Origin: Labia minor
Taxonomy: Eukaryota; Arthropoda; Insecta; Dermaptera; Spongiphoridae
NCBI GenBank assembly: GCA_963082975.1
Contig: OY720344.1
Coordinates: 13,999,580-14,063,579 of the forward strand
DNA length: 64,000 bases
Direction of reading: 5' to 3'
Shown: positions 1-12,707 of the stretch, one piece after another
How the letters are laid out: each line of letters begins with the position of its first letter
Numbering within the stretch: the stretch's first letter is position 1
Made by a program: the position numbers and the translations under genes
The notes under the pieces: model-generated
Seen by the model: only the letters and a program-made list of their open reading frames with translations
What the model was told of the DNA's origin: nothing
Databases searched by the model: none

Positions 1-400
1 TTGCAAAAATGTATTCAAATTTATATAAAATGAAAAACTTCGATTATTAATAATCGTAACGATATATATTATAAAATACTTTAGCAATCAAAAACATCAA
101 AAGAAATGGATTTCCTTTAATAATATCAATTATTTAAAAAGATCTTATATTTAAGCGCAGTTCAAGATTTTATTTTCCAAAAATTAATAGATTTTAAAAA
201 CGTCGAGTGATAATAATAAAATGCATCATTACATTTTTTTTTCAGGAACTGAATGTATATAAATAATATATATTAGTGGATTCCATGAATCTAATTATTT
301 ATAGCAAGAAGATATTTCATTTTTACGATATTCTTCTAATGGAAATGTTTTTAAATAAAAAAAAAAAAAAAATATCTTCAGACTCTTAAAAAGGGGTGTA
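1..400. other. A+T-rich intergenic DNA, nothing recognised
   Basis: Only A/T homopolymer runs and stop-rich sequence in all frames. No repeat family or motif was recognised. Confidence 0.6.
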
Positions 401-570
401 TGCTTTATAGAGAATTCGAAGAGTGAGATGAGGGAGGGGGTGATGGAAAAAGAGAGAGAGAGAGACCAATGAAAAGTGGGGGTGGAATACTTAGGATAGC
501 GAAATGAACCCTTAAATGAAATGGGGAATTATGAATTACGATCATTTGAAGCGTCCACATTAATTCAGTG
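400..570. promoter_or_regulatory. Candidate non-coding regulatory island 1
   Basis: A block of more balanced base composition in A+T-rich surroundings. It carries a (GA)n tract at about 451-465, G-rich runs, and a phase with AATTATGAATTACGATC and a GCGTCCACATTAATTC stretch that includes homeodomain-type ATTA cores. It has no sustained reading frame and no similarity to the repeats in this window. A conserved enhancer is the simplest guess, but nothing here tests conservation. Nothing recognised from 571 to 1020. Confidence 0.25.
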
Positions 571-1020
571 TAGTTCGTTGAAAAAAGATATTGCTCTCCT
601 AAATTAAAATAAATAAAAAAAAAGTATGAATATCAAATTTAAGAGTTTAAAATAAAATAAAAACAAACCAGGATAATATTTATAATTTTATGATAAGGAA
701 AAATAATAGAAAATTTATACTCAAAAATAATAATAATAATAATAATAAGTTAGTCAAATGTTATTATAAAAGAATAGTAGATAGGAAATATTATCCGGGA
801 GATTGATACAGTATCATTAATCAAATATCAGACAAAACATCAATATCAAATCTAATGACAGATCATAAACAAAAGATAAAATTTATTTAGATATTTTAAA
901 TCAAATTGTATCATTTTCTGCAATAAACTTTACTAAATACTCTATACATACTTACTAAAGATCATTTATACTTATGTTCTAATAAATTTAATATAAAAAT
1001 AAAAGAAACAAATATAAAAT

Positions 1021-1636
1021 AAGTTGACCTGTGGCCAGGTCCGAACCGACCGACGGTTTGAAGTAAATTAATTTCCAGCTACAGAAACAATTTCAAATAA
1101 TTTTAATATATCTATTAATGTAATAAAAAACAGATATGGATAGAACATAAATATTTTTAATTTTATTTTATTTATAATATATAGCTGAAGTAGCCGGCGT
1201 TACCCAAGGCTGTGACGTCATGAAGGGCTGGGTGACGTCATATAATTTTAAATTAAGAAAAACATAATGAAGATGATTTTTTCCGAGGATAAAACCAATA
1301 CATTCGTGGTGATATGTAAAAAAATCTCCCTATGTGAAATTTGGTGCGAAAATAACCCTTCCCTTCTTATCGTCGATCGCTAATACTACCACTTCCGGTT
1401 TCCGGATTTGCACCAAAAGTTGATCAATTCATCCCACTGATGCATTAAGTAAATATACCAAATTTCATCAAAATCGGTTGAGCCGTTCAGGCTGTACACA
1501 TCTATACGGACGCACGGACGGACGGACAGACATCATGCTAAAATTACTTTTTTCTGTCTGGAGATATGTAAAAATCTCCACATGTGAAATTTGGTGTGAA
1601 AACAATACCTCCCTTACTATCGTCGGTCGGTAAAAA
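1021..1636 (-). mobile_element. HINE-like family Y, copy 1 (near full length)
   Basis: About 615 bp. Read on the minus strand it starts at 1636 with TTTTTACCGACCGACGATAG. It contains a GTC-rich tract (seen on the plus strand as CGGACGGACGGACAGACA), then a core with GATGAAATTTGGTA, and ends with the starting motif inverted (GAACCGACCGACGG on plus, 1043-1056) next to a terminal hairpin GACCTG/CAGGTC at 1026-1041. Other copies lie at 12708, 16668, 27217, 50390 and 61303. It has no coding capacity. The layout matches non-autonomous helentron (DINE-1/HINE) elements, an assignment made from structure only. Confidence 0.7.
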
Positions 1637-2337
1637 TATTAATGCAAAAAATTTAAAATTTTTTTTTTCTAATAAAAAATTCAAATTTCAACTATAGTAC
1701 ATATTGCATAAATTTTAATCTGATCATTTCATATTTATTATATTCAACAATTACTTACAATATTTACAATATGAAATCTTGTTGAAAAGTAGGTAGATGT
1801 AGTTATTATTATTAATTAAAAAAAAATTCATAAATATATTTTGTCACGATAGATGAACGATATGAATATTTATGTCCATATATTTACTTCTAATAAAGTC
1901 AGCTAATTAAAATAATTGTCTAATATTTATTTATTAAATGTATATCAAAATTGGTTTTTCCAATTGAATTAATTTGATTATTGCTGATAATAATATTTAT
2001 TTATAAATTATATACAAATATTATGGAAATACCATAAGTAATTATAAATACGTATATTTTTTTTTTAATTTGACATGAGATTATTTTAAATTAAAGAGGT
2101 TATGTTAATTGAATATTTAAATTTAGTGTTGTGCTTCGAATTTTTTCTGCTAAGCGATTTATCATGAGAACAAAATATCAAACTCAACTAAAAATTTACA
2201 AAAATTGTGTTACAATATATAATGTGATAAAGTTTCAAATAAATATGTAAACTTTAATTTCAGGGGGTCAATAAAAATTAATATAAATACTTTTTTTTAC
2301 AATTTATAAAATTTTAAAATTTAACTTTATACATATT
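1637..2337. other. A+T-rich intergenic DNA, nothing recognised
   Basis: Stop-rich in all six frames, with scattered A and T runs. No recognised repeat. Confidence 0.6.
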
Positions 2338-2345
2338 ATCTATAA

Positions 2346-2649
2346 CAGTGATTCTCATTCTTTTTTTTTACCGCGGCACACTTTTAACGGTTCAAGAATT
2401 TGTGGGCACTCAAAGAAATAGATAAGTGTAAAAGTTATTTACCTATTTATCATATTGAAAAAATTGTAAAAAAAAGTCGGAAATGTTTAAGAGCCTGATC
2501 GCAAAAACATTTTACCTTTTTTTTACATACATATAAAATAAATAAATATTTTTTCTTAATTTGAACTTTACATTTGTAAAATTTGGCAGCACATTTTGAA
2601 AATCTCGCGGCACACAAAAGTGCCGCGACACAGTGGTTGAGAATCACTG
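2346..2649. mobile_element. hAT-like miniature transposon (304 bp) with 8-bp target duplication
   Basis: It begins CAGTGATTCTCA and ends TGAGAATCACTG, giving 12-bp terminal inverted repeats. The flanks are ATCTATAA (2338-2345) and ATCTATAT (2650-2657), an 8-bp target duplication with one mismatch, as expected of hAT elements. The subterminal GCGGCACAC blocks near both ends resemble a very widespread hAT group. The internal 72-codon minus-strand frame has no resemblance to a transposase, so the copy is non-autonomous. Confidence 0.85.
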
Positions 2650-2759
2650 ATCTATATTTTCCCACCATATTTATTTAGATAAAACAATAAATTATTAATA
2701 AATAGTATAATTTATAGTATTTTACATTAATTATTTAAATTAGACTTGGATAGTACTGT

Positions 2760-2787
2760 CTTACGTGTTACTATAGTAACACGTAAG
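2760..2787. repeat. Perfect 28-bp palindrome
   Basis: The half-site CTTACGTGTTACTA is followed immediately by its exact reverse complement, with no spacer. It contains two ACGTG cores in opposite orientation and abuts the (GA)n and octamer-bearing island that follows. Confidence 0.95.
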
Positions 2788-2945
2788 GCGAAGAGAGAAA
2801 GAGAGAGAGAGATGCAAATTCTTCAATTTACCATTAAGTCTCTCTAATCAATTCCAATGGGACCCATGCTACGTGACTTGAAGTGAAAATAGATTCACTT
2901 TTTGGGTTCCTAGATATTCACAGTGGGGCCCTTTAGATCTATTAA
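2788..2945. promoter_or_regulatory. Candidate non-coding regulatory island 2
   Basis: A (GA)n tract at 2791-2811 runs straight into the POU octamer ATGCAAAT (2812-2819). After that come CATTAAGT, CTAATCAATT and ACGTGACTTGAAGTG, then a GGGGCCC run near 2925. No coding frame. The dense homeodomain/POU-like sites beside a perfect palindrome suggest an enhancer. This is inference. Confidence 0.3.
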
Positions 2946-3470
2946 TTTTATCATTAATACACATTTTAGTCAAAATTTATAATATAAGTATATATTTAAA
3001 AGTTATTTTAAATAAAGAAAAAAAAAATTATAAAAGTATAATTATAATTTGATATATTTTTTGAAATAAATATAGTTTGTTTGTTTTTTTAAATAATTTT
3101 CATCATCACTTATTTACTCTTTTGAAAAGTTTGTTTTAAATTAAAAATTAGAAAAATCTTTTAAAGCCAAATGAGAAACTATTAATAATAATAGCTAATT
3201 ATAAATTTAAAAGTGAAAAAATTCTAATATTCCAAAATATATATATTCAATAAAAAAAGATAACATTTTGTATTTATTTTTTAATTGAATCAGGTGTAAA
3301 TAATTTTTTATTCTTACCTTTTTTCATTTAATCAAATTAAAGTTCTATAAAATACTTTTAAATAACATTAATGTAGCTATACAATGTTTTCCATTAAAAA
3401 AATATCAATCCTTTTATAAAATCCTAAAGTTTCTTTTATAAGTAATAGAAAAATTTGAAGAAAAAAAAAA
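2946..3470. other. A+T-rich intergenic DNA, nothing recognised
   Basis: Long A and T runs, no reading frame of note, no repeat recognised. Confidence 0.6.
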
Positions 3471-3519
3471 TTTATGAATAACTTTTTAGTTTTTTGTTTT
3501 TTTTTTTAATTCTTTTAGA

Positions 3520-3860
3520 ACTCGTAAGACGAAAAGACAAAGGAAAGTCCAGGTGGAAAGTAAGAAAAACAGAAACATTTTCATTAGTCGTATGTGTTTC
3601 CAGGTCGACAACAAGGCCCTTGATTTTTTTTTTATTCTTTTGTTTACTATCTTGAACCAATGAATCGCCCCGGGATCTGTTTTAAAGGAAGGATGAATAG
3701 GTGGATGGGTGGGTGGAGAAAAGAGGCTTTCAATTAGGGAACCGCAAAACCGCCGCTGGGTACCTTAAGAACCTAATAAACAAAAGCCACGCAACTCAAA
3801 TAAAAAGAGACTACCAGGTTACTCTTTGTCAAAGTGCTTAACATTCTCTTTCTCTTATTG
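3520..3860. promoter_or_regulatory. Candidate non-coding regulatory island 3
   Basis: A G+C-richer block with CCAGGTGG (E-box like), TTTCCAGGTCGACAACAAGG, a GATGGGTGGGTGG run and CCGCAAAACCGCCGCTGGG. The minus-strand 62-codon frame across its left half looks accidental: K/N-rich with no family resemblance. Possibly a conserved regulatory block. Sequence from 3861 to 4177 is A+T-rich without recognised content. Confidence 0.25.
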
Positions 3861-4177
3861 CATTCAAATAGATTATTTGTAAAACAAGTGGCGAATTTTA
3901 TACTTATCATTTTTATTAATTAACAGTCAAGTAGTATAAGTAAACGTTCTTTTCATAAGTTGAATTTTAATTGTCAATTATTTTTGATTTATTATTTTTT
4001 TTTTTATAATACTCGTATTTAAATAAAAGTTCAAATCCTACTAACATGACATTTTATTTTTCTTTCTGTATAGGCATATTTTTATATGGACCCTTGGATT
4101 TTAATATACCCTATTGTAATATCATTTTACATTTCATTGGATTATCATAAATTGTAAATATATAAATAATATAAATA

Positions 4178-5063
4178 CAGGGTGTCTCTAAATGATTATC
4201 GGAGTTTTGACGCTTTATAATATTTAGTATATTAAACTTAAAATGATAAATGATATGTTAAATGAAAGAGCAACTAAAACAGTTTTACCAAGAACCATAT
4301 AATCACACATTTATCACACGGGACACATCACATGCTTAAGCTACTGTTACGGGTACTTCTTACCTTGATATACTAGAGCAGTGGTCTTCAAACTGGGTTC
4401 CGTGAAACAAGCCCAAGGATTCCGTGACTATCGTTATTTTTTCCTTAGTTTTTCATTTTTGAATTATCATTGTTTTCAAAGTGTTTTTAACATTATCGTT
4501 CTTTGGTATAATAATAAAAGTTAAATACCGTATAGCTCAAATATAAATAATTTTTTTAAAGTATTAATTTAATATTGCGTTGAAAAATATATTAGCGTAT
4601 AGGGTTCCGCGACTCCAGAAAGTTTGAAAAACCACAATGGCTCTTTCCTAAGTTGGGAGAACATGAACCAGAGAACTTCATTTTCACCAAGGTGGTGCCT
4701 CACTTCACTGGCCACATGGGACCTAACGACAAAGCTTGATATGCATGGCCTCCACGTCTACCCGACCTGACGCCATGAGATTTCTACCTTTGGGGCTTCA
4801 TCATGTGCCTCCGCTACCAGCAAACCTCTCCTGAATTTAGAAACAGGATTGTAGAAGCTGTTGCAACAATTACTGAAAACACACTGATCAGTGTTTGGGA
4901 AGAATTCGATTGTGTCGTGTGACAAATGGTGCTCACTTATAAGGTTCTTGGTAAAACTGTTTTAGTTGCTCTTTTATTTGACATATCATTTATCATTTTA
5001 AGTTTAATGTACTAAATATTATACAGCGTTAAAACTCCGATATTCATTTAGAGACACTCCGTG
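4178..5063 (+). mobile_element. Mariner/IS630-type transposon remnant with long terminal inverted repeats
   Basis: The ends are roughly 125-bp inverted repeats (4178-4305 and 4940-5063), starting CAGGGTGTCTCTAAATGA on the left and mirrored by TCATTTAGAGACACTCCGTG on the right. Between them a plus-strand transposase C-terminus can be read in pieces around 4745-4925, including LPDLTPCDFYLWGF-like residues (the last acidic residue and its setting) and then a region resembling RNRIVEAVATITEN. The N-terminal two thirds are missing, and frames change at least once. The copy cannot make a transposase. A hAT-like element sits inside it at 4379-4636. Confidence 0.75.
4379..4636. mobile_element. hAT-like miniature element nested in the mariner remnant
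   Basis: It begins CAGTGGTCTTCAAAC and ends with GTTTGAAAAACCACA, imperfect inverted repeats of the common hAT type. GGGTTCCGTGA and GGGTTCCGCGA lie just inside the two ends. I could not see a clear 8-bp target duplication, so the exact borders are uncertain. Because it splits the mariner remnant, it must be the younger insertion. Confidence 0.6.
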
Positions 5064-6985
5064 ATGAGCATAAATATTATAAATGTTTGTGGATTGGATG
5101 AAGTTTGAACTCTCGATTTTAAATTTCTGCTTTTTATAGATTATTTTCGAATTCGTTTAATAAATAAATATAATTATTAATTTTATAAATAATTAATTTA
5201 AAATTAAAAGGAATAATTTAGAATATTTTTTTGATTATTGATTTTTTATTTGAAAAGCATCCATGATTGTCCAAGCAGTCTGAATCATTATAGGTTTTTT
5301 TTTTGTATAATTTTATTTAATTTTATAATTTTTTTAAAAAATAATTAAAAATTGAAAAATGTTATTATTAATGATATGTTTGAGTTTTATTTTTTTTTAT
5401 TATGACTAAAAAACGATGATGATATACCATATTCAATAAATAATTAATTTACTAGTAATAATTATAATGCCTAAGTTAATCTACAATCGTAATTGATTAA
5501 TTTCTCATATTTACTAATGTATATTTATTTAATATAGATAAAATATTTACTCTAATTCATTCTGTAGAAAAACTTTTATTTATCTTTTTGATTGTATTTT
5601 ACTACAATATTGTCAAGAACACTTTTGAAAATATTTTTGCATGTGTATTTATGTATCGTACTGATATGTAACTAGGTATATATACATTTAGATGAGACAC
5701 CCTATTCATCCTTGTATGGTTTTAAAAATTGAAATGCAATTCAATAAATTTGAATTCACGATATATCTGAGTAAAACTCAGCAGTATCACTTGTTCCAGG
5801 AGGCATATTTCGAAATCTCCGAGTCACTCAGTCGATCCCCCCCTCCCTCACCCTCGCCACATCCCAATTCCTTCTCAATGGTAATATTAATAAATTCAAT
5901 ATTTTTTTCCCTTTTCAAATAAAATTTCAAACAAACCCAATGACCATATGTTGTTTTTTTATGGCTTCCGATATATATATATAGAAATATGGATTTGCAA
6001 ACACTGTTTTTTTTTCTATTATATATCCCAATATCTATCTCTCTTGGTAATATTAACATTTTAATATAATATATACAAGTAAATGAAGAAATCCTATGTA
6101 ATTGTTTCACATTATGTAAATTCTTTTATAGCAGAAATCTTTAATTTGCTATTAATAATATGATGAATTTAAAATCAGACATATATCATGAATCCGAAAA
6201 GTCTAAAACGGTATTAATTTTTTTTTCCATTTAAGAAATTTTAATGAACTATCACACCATTTGGAACTTATTTGTATAAGTTATAAATTTATTATCACTT
6301 TTACATGTAAATTAAATTTAGAAAAATTAAATTCTTATAAATAACATTGTGGTTCATTAAATATAAAATAATCCCGATGATTTATTTATGCATTTCAATC
6401 CAAAATTGGCCAACTATTTATGAAGATCAAAAATTTTCACAAATTTTATAAAATTATAAAATAATTAAACTCTACACAATGGATAAATGATTCAAGTAGT
6501 TATTTTGTCCTTTCAGCATGTTTTTGCTTCTTTTTATTAGAAAATGAGATTTTTGTAAGAACTGCGTTATCTTTTGGAATAGTCTCGCCCTTATATATAG
6601 AACTACTGGTATAAGTATAGGTACAACCCCAATGCTGGAAGATATACTCCATATTAAAGGGAAGTGTCATATCACAATTCATATAGCATTTATTATTCCT
6701 ATTAAAAAAAACATATTTGAGAAATTGAATATTTTAAGAAAAGAGAGGTGATATCTGTGCTGTGTTGACCTTAAGATCTTAGATAGGACACGATATTTTC
6801 ATTTTAATCGTCTCTTTTGTAAAACAAAATAATGATAAAATGATTAATAATTTATTTGAATTACATTTGTAAACTATAATTACAAGTACAAATCTATTCT
6901 CTTTAATGATATCCCTTCCATGTTTTATTTTCTATTCAGTTCCATTTTGTTGTTAGCATGTTCGTGTATATGGTTGATGATTTTA
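5064..6985. other. A+T-rich intergenic DNA without recognised genes
   Basis: Two overlapping open frames near 5692-6110, one on each strand, cross a small CT-rich patch at 5835-5865 and resemble no protein I know. A frame at 6500-6682 also looks accidental. No repeat family was recognised. Confidence 0.5.
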
Positions 6986-6989
6986 AACT

Positions 6990-7210
6990 CTCCCTTTTGA
7001 GAAACTAATTTAGGATGGTTCATTATAAGCTACAAGAAAACGCCGAGTATCTCAAAGAGTGTGTTAACTGAGAGTTAGAGCATCGTAACTCGGTTTATAT
7101 GGGGCATATCTCTTTCTTTCCCCCTCTGACTAGAAATTAAACTCCGAAGGGAATTAACCTGACATATGACTTTCAATAGATTTGATTCCACACCCAGAAA
7201 ATTACACTTA
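6990..7210. promoter_or_regulatory. Candidate non-coding regulatory island 4
   Basis: A moderate G+C block with ACTAATTTAGG, GTTAACTGAGAG, GGGGCATATCTC and CCGAAGGGAATTAACC. No coding frame and no repeat similarity in this window. A weak enhancer guess only. DNA from 7211 to 8500 is A+T-rich with two accidental frames (7819-8013, 8084-8284). Confidence 0.18.
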
Positions 7211-8504
7211 CTACAGTTCAAAGTAATAAAATACAAGAAAGTTCATTCATTCATTCCAAGGTATAATTCAAAAAGTTTGATATTAATTTTATTCTAAATG
7301 ATAACCTCATTATTATCATAAACCAAAGGATGAAATGAATTAAATAAATTTACATTTGCATTTTGAATACAAAAATTAATAACATTGCTTAGAGTGTTGG
7401 TTTGTTAAAATTGAGAAACGAAGAGAAGGATCATGTTTAAAAGATTTCAATTCACAAATGTCTACGTGACAGGCTCATAATACAACTCTTTTATCTAGCA
7501 AAGCTTTTCGTTTTGATTTATGAACAAATTTTTATATTAAATTGATCAAATCATTATATGTTTAATAATTTTATTTATAATCCTAATAAAAAGAAATAAT
7601 TTTAAATTAATTATAAATACTAATTTGAATTTCAATTTCCAATGAATACTCATGAAATAAGAACAAACATTTAAAAAGTTAAAAAAAAAGATATTACAAA
7701 AAAAAAAAAAAAATTACAAAATATGTCATGTATTAATTATTTAAAACAAGATATATTTCCATTTAGTTGTATTTAAAAATATATCGTTTCATAAATTATT
7801 AAATTCTTTTAAAAAAAATTAAAATAACAATATATGAAAATGAATTAAATGTATTATAATTTGTAATATTTTTAGGTTTTTATTAATTAATAATAAAGAA
7901 AAATAAATGATAAAATTTAATTGTTCTTTATATATTCTCCTCCGATCTTCACACCCTTTGAAAGGTTCAATATCACACTCACGAAATAAGACTAAGGGCA
8001 AGTTGTAAGTCAATTGACACTGACTTCTGAATCGATTTCAACAAGAATGAGGATATTTTGAGGTGTATCAAAATTGATGAGATGTGGATACATCATTACA
8101 CTCTCAGATAGAAAATATATATAGAAGGAAAACGATTGGCAAACAATCAAATATAAGAGGAGAATTTCGCTCACTAGTCGCCATAAGAGATAGGAAAAGA
8201 AGAATTAATTATACCAGTATCATTAAAGGTCTAATAAAATTCATGTTTATATTTAATATAATTTTGAAAATAAAAAATATTTAGATATAAGATATATATA
8301 TATAAGATATATTCACTAAAAAAAATGTTAGTTACTCTTCAGGAATTAAAAATTTGTCATGAAACAGAAAAATAAATATTTCATTCAAACAATCACTCAC
8401 AAAAAATAACTTAACAATTTATTTATCTATGAGCATATAAAGATGAACATATAAAAATTATTTTAATAAATTTTGAATTTAGAACAGAAATTATAATGGT
8501 AGAC

Positions 8505-9765
8505 TCAGCAGACTGCAATAACTACAGGTAAATTTCTCTTTTGACGACATCGTATAAGATTCTCTCGAATGTTATTTTATTAAAATTATGTCCATATGCA
8601 GAAGAAATATTAGGAGAACATCAATGCAGATTCAGGCCAAATCGATCAACATTAGATTAGATATTTTTATTGAGGCAGATATTAGAAAAAAAAACGAGAA
8701 TTCACTATTTCTGTTCAACAATTATTTGTAGACTTTATTAAAGCATATGACTCAATAGACCGTGATAAACTTTGCAAAATTTTGATCTTAATAGAAGTTC
8801 AAAAAAAAACTATATATAGTAAGTATGATTCAAACCATGTTTTGAAGGTAGGAAAGGAAGAGTAAGATGCTGGAATCAATTGTGAGAAACTTTCGAAATT
8901 CGGAATGTGTTAAAACAAGGAGATGCACTATCACCAATTTTATTTATTTATTTTATTTAATTCAAGTATTAGGTTATGCAGAAGACTTAAATATCAAAGG
9001 GGATGCAACAATTGCAATTAAGGTAGCGTAGAAAAATTGATCGAAGCCGGAAAAGAGGTGGGGTTGGAAATTAATAGTGCTAAGACAAAGTATTTAGAAC
9101 AGAGAGGAATAGTATTAATACACAAAGTCTTAACATACAAAATGTAGAAAAATTTAAATACTTAGGTTCTGTACTCACGGATTAAGGATAATATTATTCG
9201 AGAAGAATTTAAATCGATGTTCAATCGGGTAATGCCTGTTATTATGCAGTAAAGAGCTTATCGCGTCAAAATTATTACCAAGGGAAATACAAATTAAAAT
9301 ATATAAAACAATTATTTTGTCGGTTGTATCTTAAGGGTGTGAGGCGTGGTCTATAACCTTGTGAGATGAGAGAATATAAAGAATATTTGAAAATAGAATA
9401 GTATTTAGGAGGGCAAAGAAAGATGAGGTCACCGGAGAATGGCGGAGACTGTATAACGAGGAATTGCATGACCTCTATGCATCTCAAGGTTAGGGTTATA
9501 ATATCGAGAAGGCTGCGATGGGCAGGGCATATGGCTAGAATGGGAGAGAAAAGAATGGCGAAAATATTGGTGGGGAGAGGAAACGTCCGCTTGGAAGACC
9601 AAGGACGCAGTGGGTGGAAAATGTAAGATGGGACGTGAGAGAGATGGGACAGAATAGGAATTAGATGGTTACTGCTCAGGATAAGAACATTTGGAGAAAT
9701 GTGGTTGCTGGGCCAAGAATTTTCGAATTCCGTAGAGCCACAGAGATCGATAAAAAGATAGATTT
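8505..9765 (+). mobile_element. LINE fragment with reverse transcriptase remnants (copy a, longest)
   Basis: A 5'-truncated non-LTR retrotransposon. Translating pieces in turn shows the reverse transcriptase blocks: VDFIKAYDSI near 8725 (motif A), GDALSPILF near 8923 (motif B), and GYAEDLNI near 8973, where the usual YADD catalytic motif reads AED. A thumb-like stretch KYLGSV follows near 9158. The C-terminal region RRLRWAGHMARMGEKRMAK lies at 9511-9567 in a 67-codon frame from 9423. Several frameshifts and stops interrupt it, so it is dead. The C-terminus is of the kind annotated in insects as endonuclease-reverse transcriptase; the exact clade (RTE-like or another) I cannot fix. The 3' end runs into GAT-rich sequence. 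Confidence 0.8.
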
Positions 9766-9769
9766 TGAT

Positions 9770-10274
9770 TTAGATAATAACTAGAGAAATTGATTTATTT
9801 TGAAAAATCAGTTTTACATGATAAAAAATATAATTATATAAAAATAGTCTATTATTATACATTATAGATTAATATAGGAGTAGAGAAAATACAATAACAA
9901 GAATTGAATAAAAATTTAACGTAATAATATAACATATTTATTCCGATATTTGTTTATTTTTTATTCATTTTAAGTACAAACTAAAACAAATGATTAATAA
10001 AATGAAACCATATTGTTTAATCATTGCTAATATCATCAAACAAAATTAGAAAATTATATAATTAAACAAAAAAGTAGTCATAATATTACATATATATTAT
10101 ATTTTTTATTAAATTATATCAATATAATTTACCCTTTATAGTATAGTTTATAGTAGATAAAAATCAACCAAAGTTGTATTCATTATAAATATTAAATTTA
10201 CTTAAAGAGGTATAAAATTTATTAGACTTTTCAACATTTAACTTAAACTAATATATATACATATATTATTGAAT
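9770..10274. other. A+T-rich intergenic DNA, nothing recognised
   Basis: Highly A+T-rich, no frame or repeat recognised. Confidence 0.6.
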
Positions 10275-10640
10275 GAATGGTCTTCTTTTTGACTTTGTAG
10301 CCAACGTTTGGGCATCTTTCTCAGGGGCTGAGCACCACTGTCGCATTAAATTCTGTTATTTGCATATTTTTAACTCCCAGCAGCAAGCATTACATCGTAA
10401 TTATCTTAGTAATTAAGCCCGACGTAATAGAATAAAAATGGCCCAGTTGGAGGGTGAGAAAAGGGAGTGGTAGAAGTGGGATAAAAGGGTTGGGAGAAGA
10501 GGTAGAGTGAAAATAAATGAGTGTCTTTCTCAGAGCCTAAAGGGGGAAAATTTAATACGTGCGCTCTGAGTAGAGAAAGAGATATCCTCTGAATGTATTA
10601 GTTCAGCTTGCTTTGAGTCAAAAGTTATTTGCCTTTCAAG
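10275..10640. promoter_or_regulatory. Candidate non-coding regulatory island 5
   Basis: About 360 bp of balanced composition. It contains the octamer ATTTGCAT (10358-10365), CATTACATCGTAATTATC and TAGTAATTAAGCC (homeodomain cores), TTTGGGCATC (also present in the island near 20290), and a purine-rich stretch from 10440 to 10560. No coding frame and no repeat similarity. Inferred to be an enhancer-type block. Confidence 0.3.
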
Positions 10641-10650
10641 TATTATTAAT

Positions 10651-10688
<38 letters not shown>

Positions 10689-11850
10689 ACAAGGAAACTT
10701 TATATACATATATAATATATATAATTCAAGATTTCAAATTATTTAAAAATAAATTTAAAAGTGTCATTTGTTTTAGAAAAAGTACTTTAAAATTTATCTA
10801 GCATAAAAAATCCTAATCTGGCTTTTGATTGAACAAATAATAAATTATTAAATGTTTTCATTATTTTTGTTAAAAAGTATAAATAAATTATATATAAAAA
10901 AGTTTTTATAGTTTTATATTGTAGAAGGGTTTTCCGGGTCAATTCAATAAAAACAAAAACTAGATGTACTACTCGTATGTACTTTTTTTTAAAGGAAATT
11001 TATTAAAGAATTGAACAGAAGAGGAAAATTATTTATTTACAACAATAAAAATTGATAAACAGATCACCAAAGCATCACATTCACACCAAACAAAAACGTT
11101 TATAATGTTCAAATTTTAAAAGCTGTTTTAGCTGAGGGGAGAGGAGGTTCAAGTCATTCAATCACTTTACTCACTGTTAGCAAAAGTATCATCGAAAATT
11201 TTAAAAAATACCTTAAACCTAAAATCAACAATTAATTTTCTTTTCAGAAAATTTATAAATTATGAAATTGAAGTCAAATTGTAACAAAACAATCTGATTG
11301 AAGTGTAAAGTCAATCATTTATTGGTCCTAATATTGTGCTTTGTGATTTTTGTATTTTTTACCTATTAATTTGCAATTTAATACCATTTAATGTTTAAAT
11401 AATAACTTTAAAAAAATTGATTATTAATAAATAATAATATTCTAATACTAAAACTTGTTATTATTATATTATTAAAAAAAAAATGAAAAAATTTATCTTT
11501 ATATTTGATAATATTACTTAATATATTTTAAAATTGAGAATTTAGAATGCTAATAGAAAGACATAAACATTGTAACCATATCAATATTTTATTAAAAAAA
11601 AAAAATAAATAAATAAATAAATATAAAAACGCAAAGTAACTTGAAAAAAATATAGGATGATGAAAGAAAGTGTAAGTCGAAAGACCCGGAATATTTCTTC
11701 TTTGATTAATTTTATTAAAAAAAAAGTTCCAACATCACTCAGAGAGGTTTGTTTACTTCATCATCATCGAAGCGAGTCCCAGGCTGAGGGTGTTTTTTAA
11801 TAAAATAAATTGTTGTTTGCCTTACCATTCATTCATTTTATATAAAATGA

Positions 11851-11891
<41 letters not shown>

Positions 11892-12707
11892 TATACTTAA
11901 GTAGAATTTTCATTTTTTGGTAATACGTAAGTATATATACAAAAAAAAAATTAATCAAGCATATTTATATATATATATATATGGATGTATGTATATAAAT
12001 ATATAACGATTGGATGATAAAGTCATATCAGACTGGTATATATATACATATATCATACGTAAATAGAAAAAAGAGCAACTGATCAAATTGATTTATATCA
12101 AACCTTTTGGTATTTTTTTTAAATGCTTAGTATATTAACAATAATTTTTTTTTTTTTTATCATACAATGGCCATTGGGAATTATGTCCATTTCAACCAAC
12201 CTTTATGAATATATTTATTTTATTTTTAAATTTTATAATCTTTTTTTTTTTTTTTTGAAATTAGTGAAGTATGAACCCTCGATCCTGTCATTGTACGATA
12301 CTAATGCATTACTCATATTTTATTTTTCAATTAATTTCAATTGAAATAAATTTGATGTTAGTATAATTATTCTAGTAAATTGAAATATAAATACTAGAAT
12401 TTAATTAAAACAAAATTTAATCGCGAATTTTAATTCTATCCAAATCATTATTAAGACATTAAGTTTTGATAATATGCCCCTTCTGACTTAATGAATAGAT
12501 TATAATTTTATTTCCCTGATTATTAATCTGAAATGAATCTCCCATATTAACTTTTTAGGACAATCTGATTACTCAATCACTTAGAAATTAAATCTCTCTT
12601 TTAATCCGTCTAATTTATTTAGGATTTATATTTAACTACATATTTCTAATTAACTAATAATATATGTGTGTATATAAAAACATAGAATATATATCATTTT
12701 TCATTGA
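10641..12707. repeat. A+T-rich DNA with (AT)n and (TAAA)n simple repeats
   Basis: (AT)n tracts lie at about 10655-10686, 11858-11889 and 11969-11983, and an (AAAT)n run near 11602-11623. The region also has long T runs (12146-12158, 12241-12256). The 73-codon frame at 12123-12344 is translated poly-T and not a gene. A small block at 11740-11800 (TCATCATCGAAGCGAGTCCC) is the only balanced stretch. Confidence 0.7.

Noticed and set aside
5692-6110. Overlapping 76- and 107-codon frames on opposite strands
   Set aside because: Neither has a recognisable domain; length is explained by a small CT-rich patch without stops.
12123-12344. 73-codon frame rich in F, I, Y and L
   Set aside because: It is translated poly-T DNA and has no family resemblance; the frame at 37497-37736 was rejected for the same reason.
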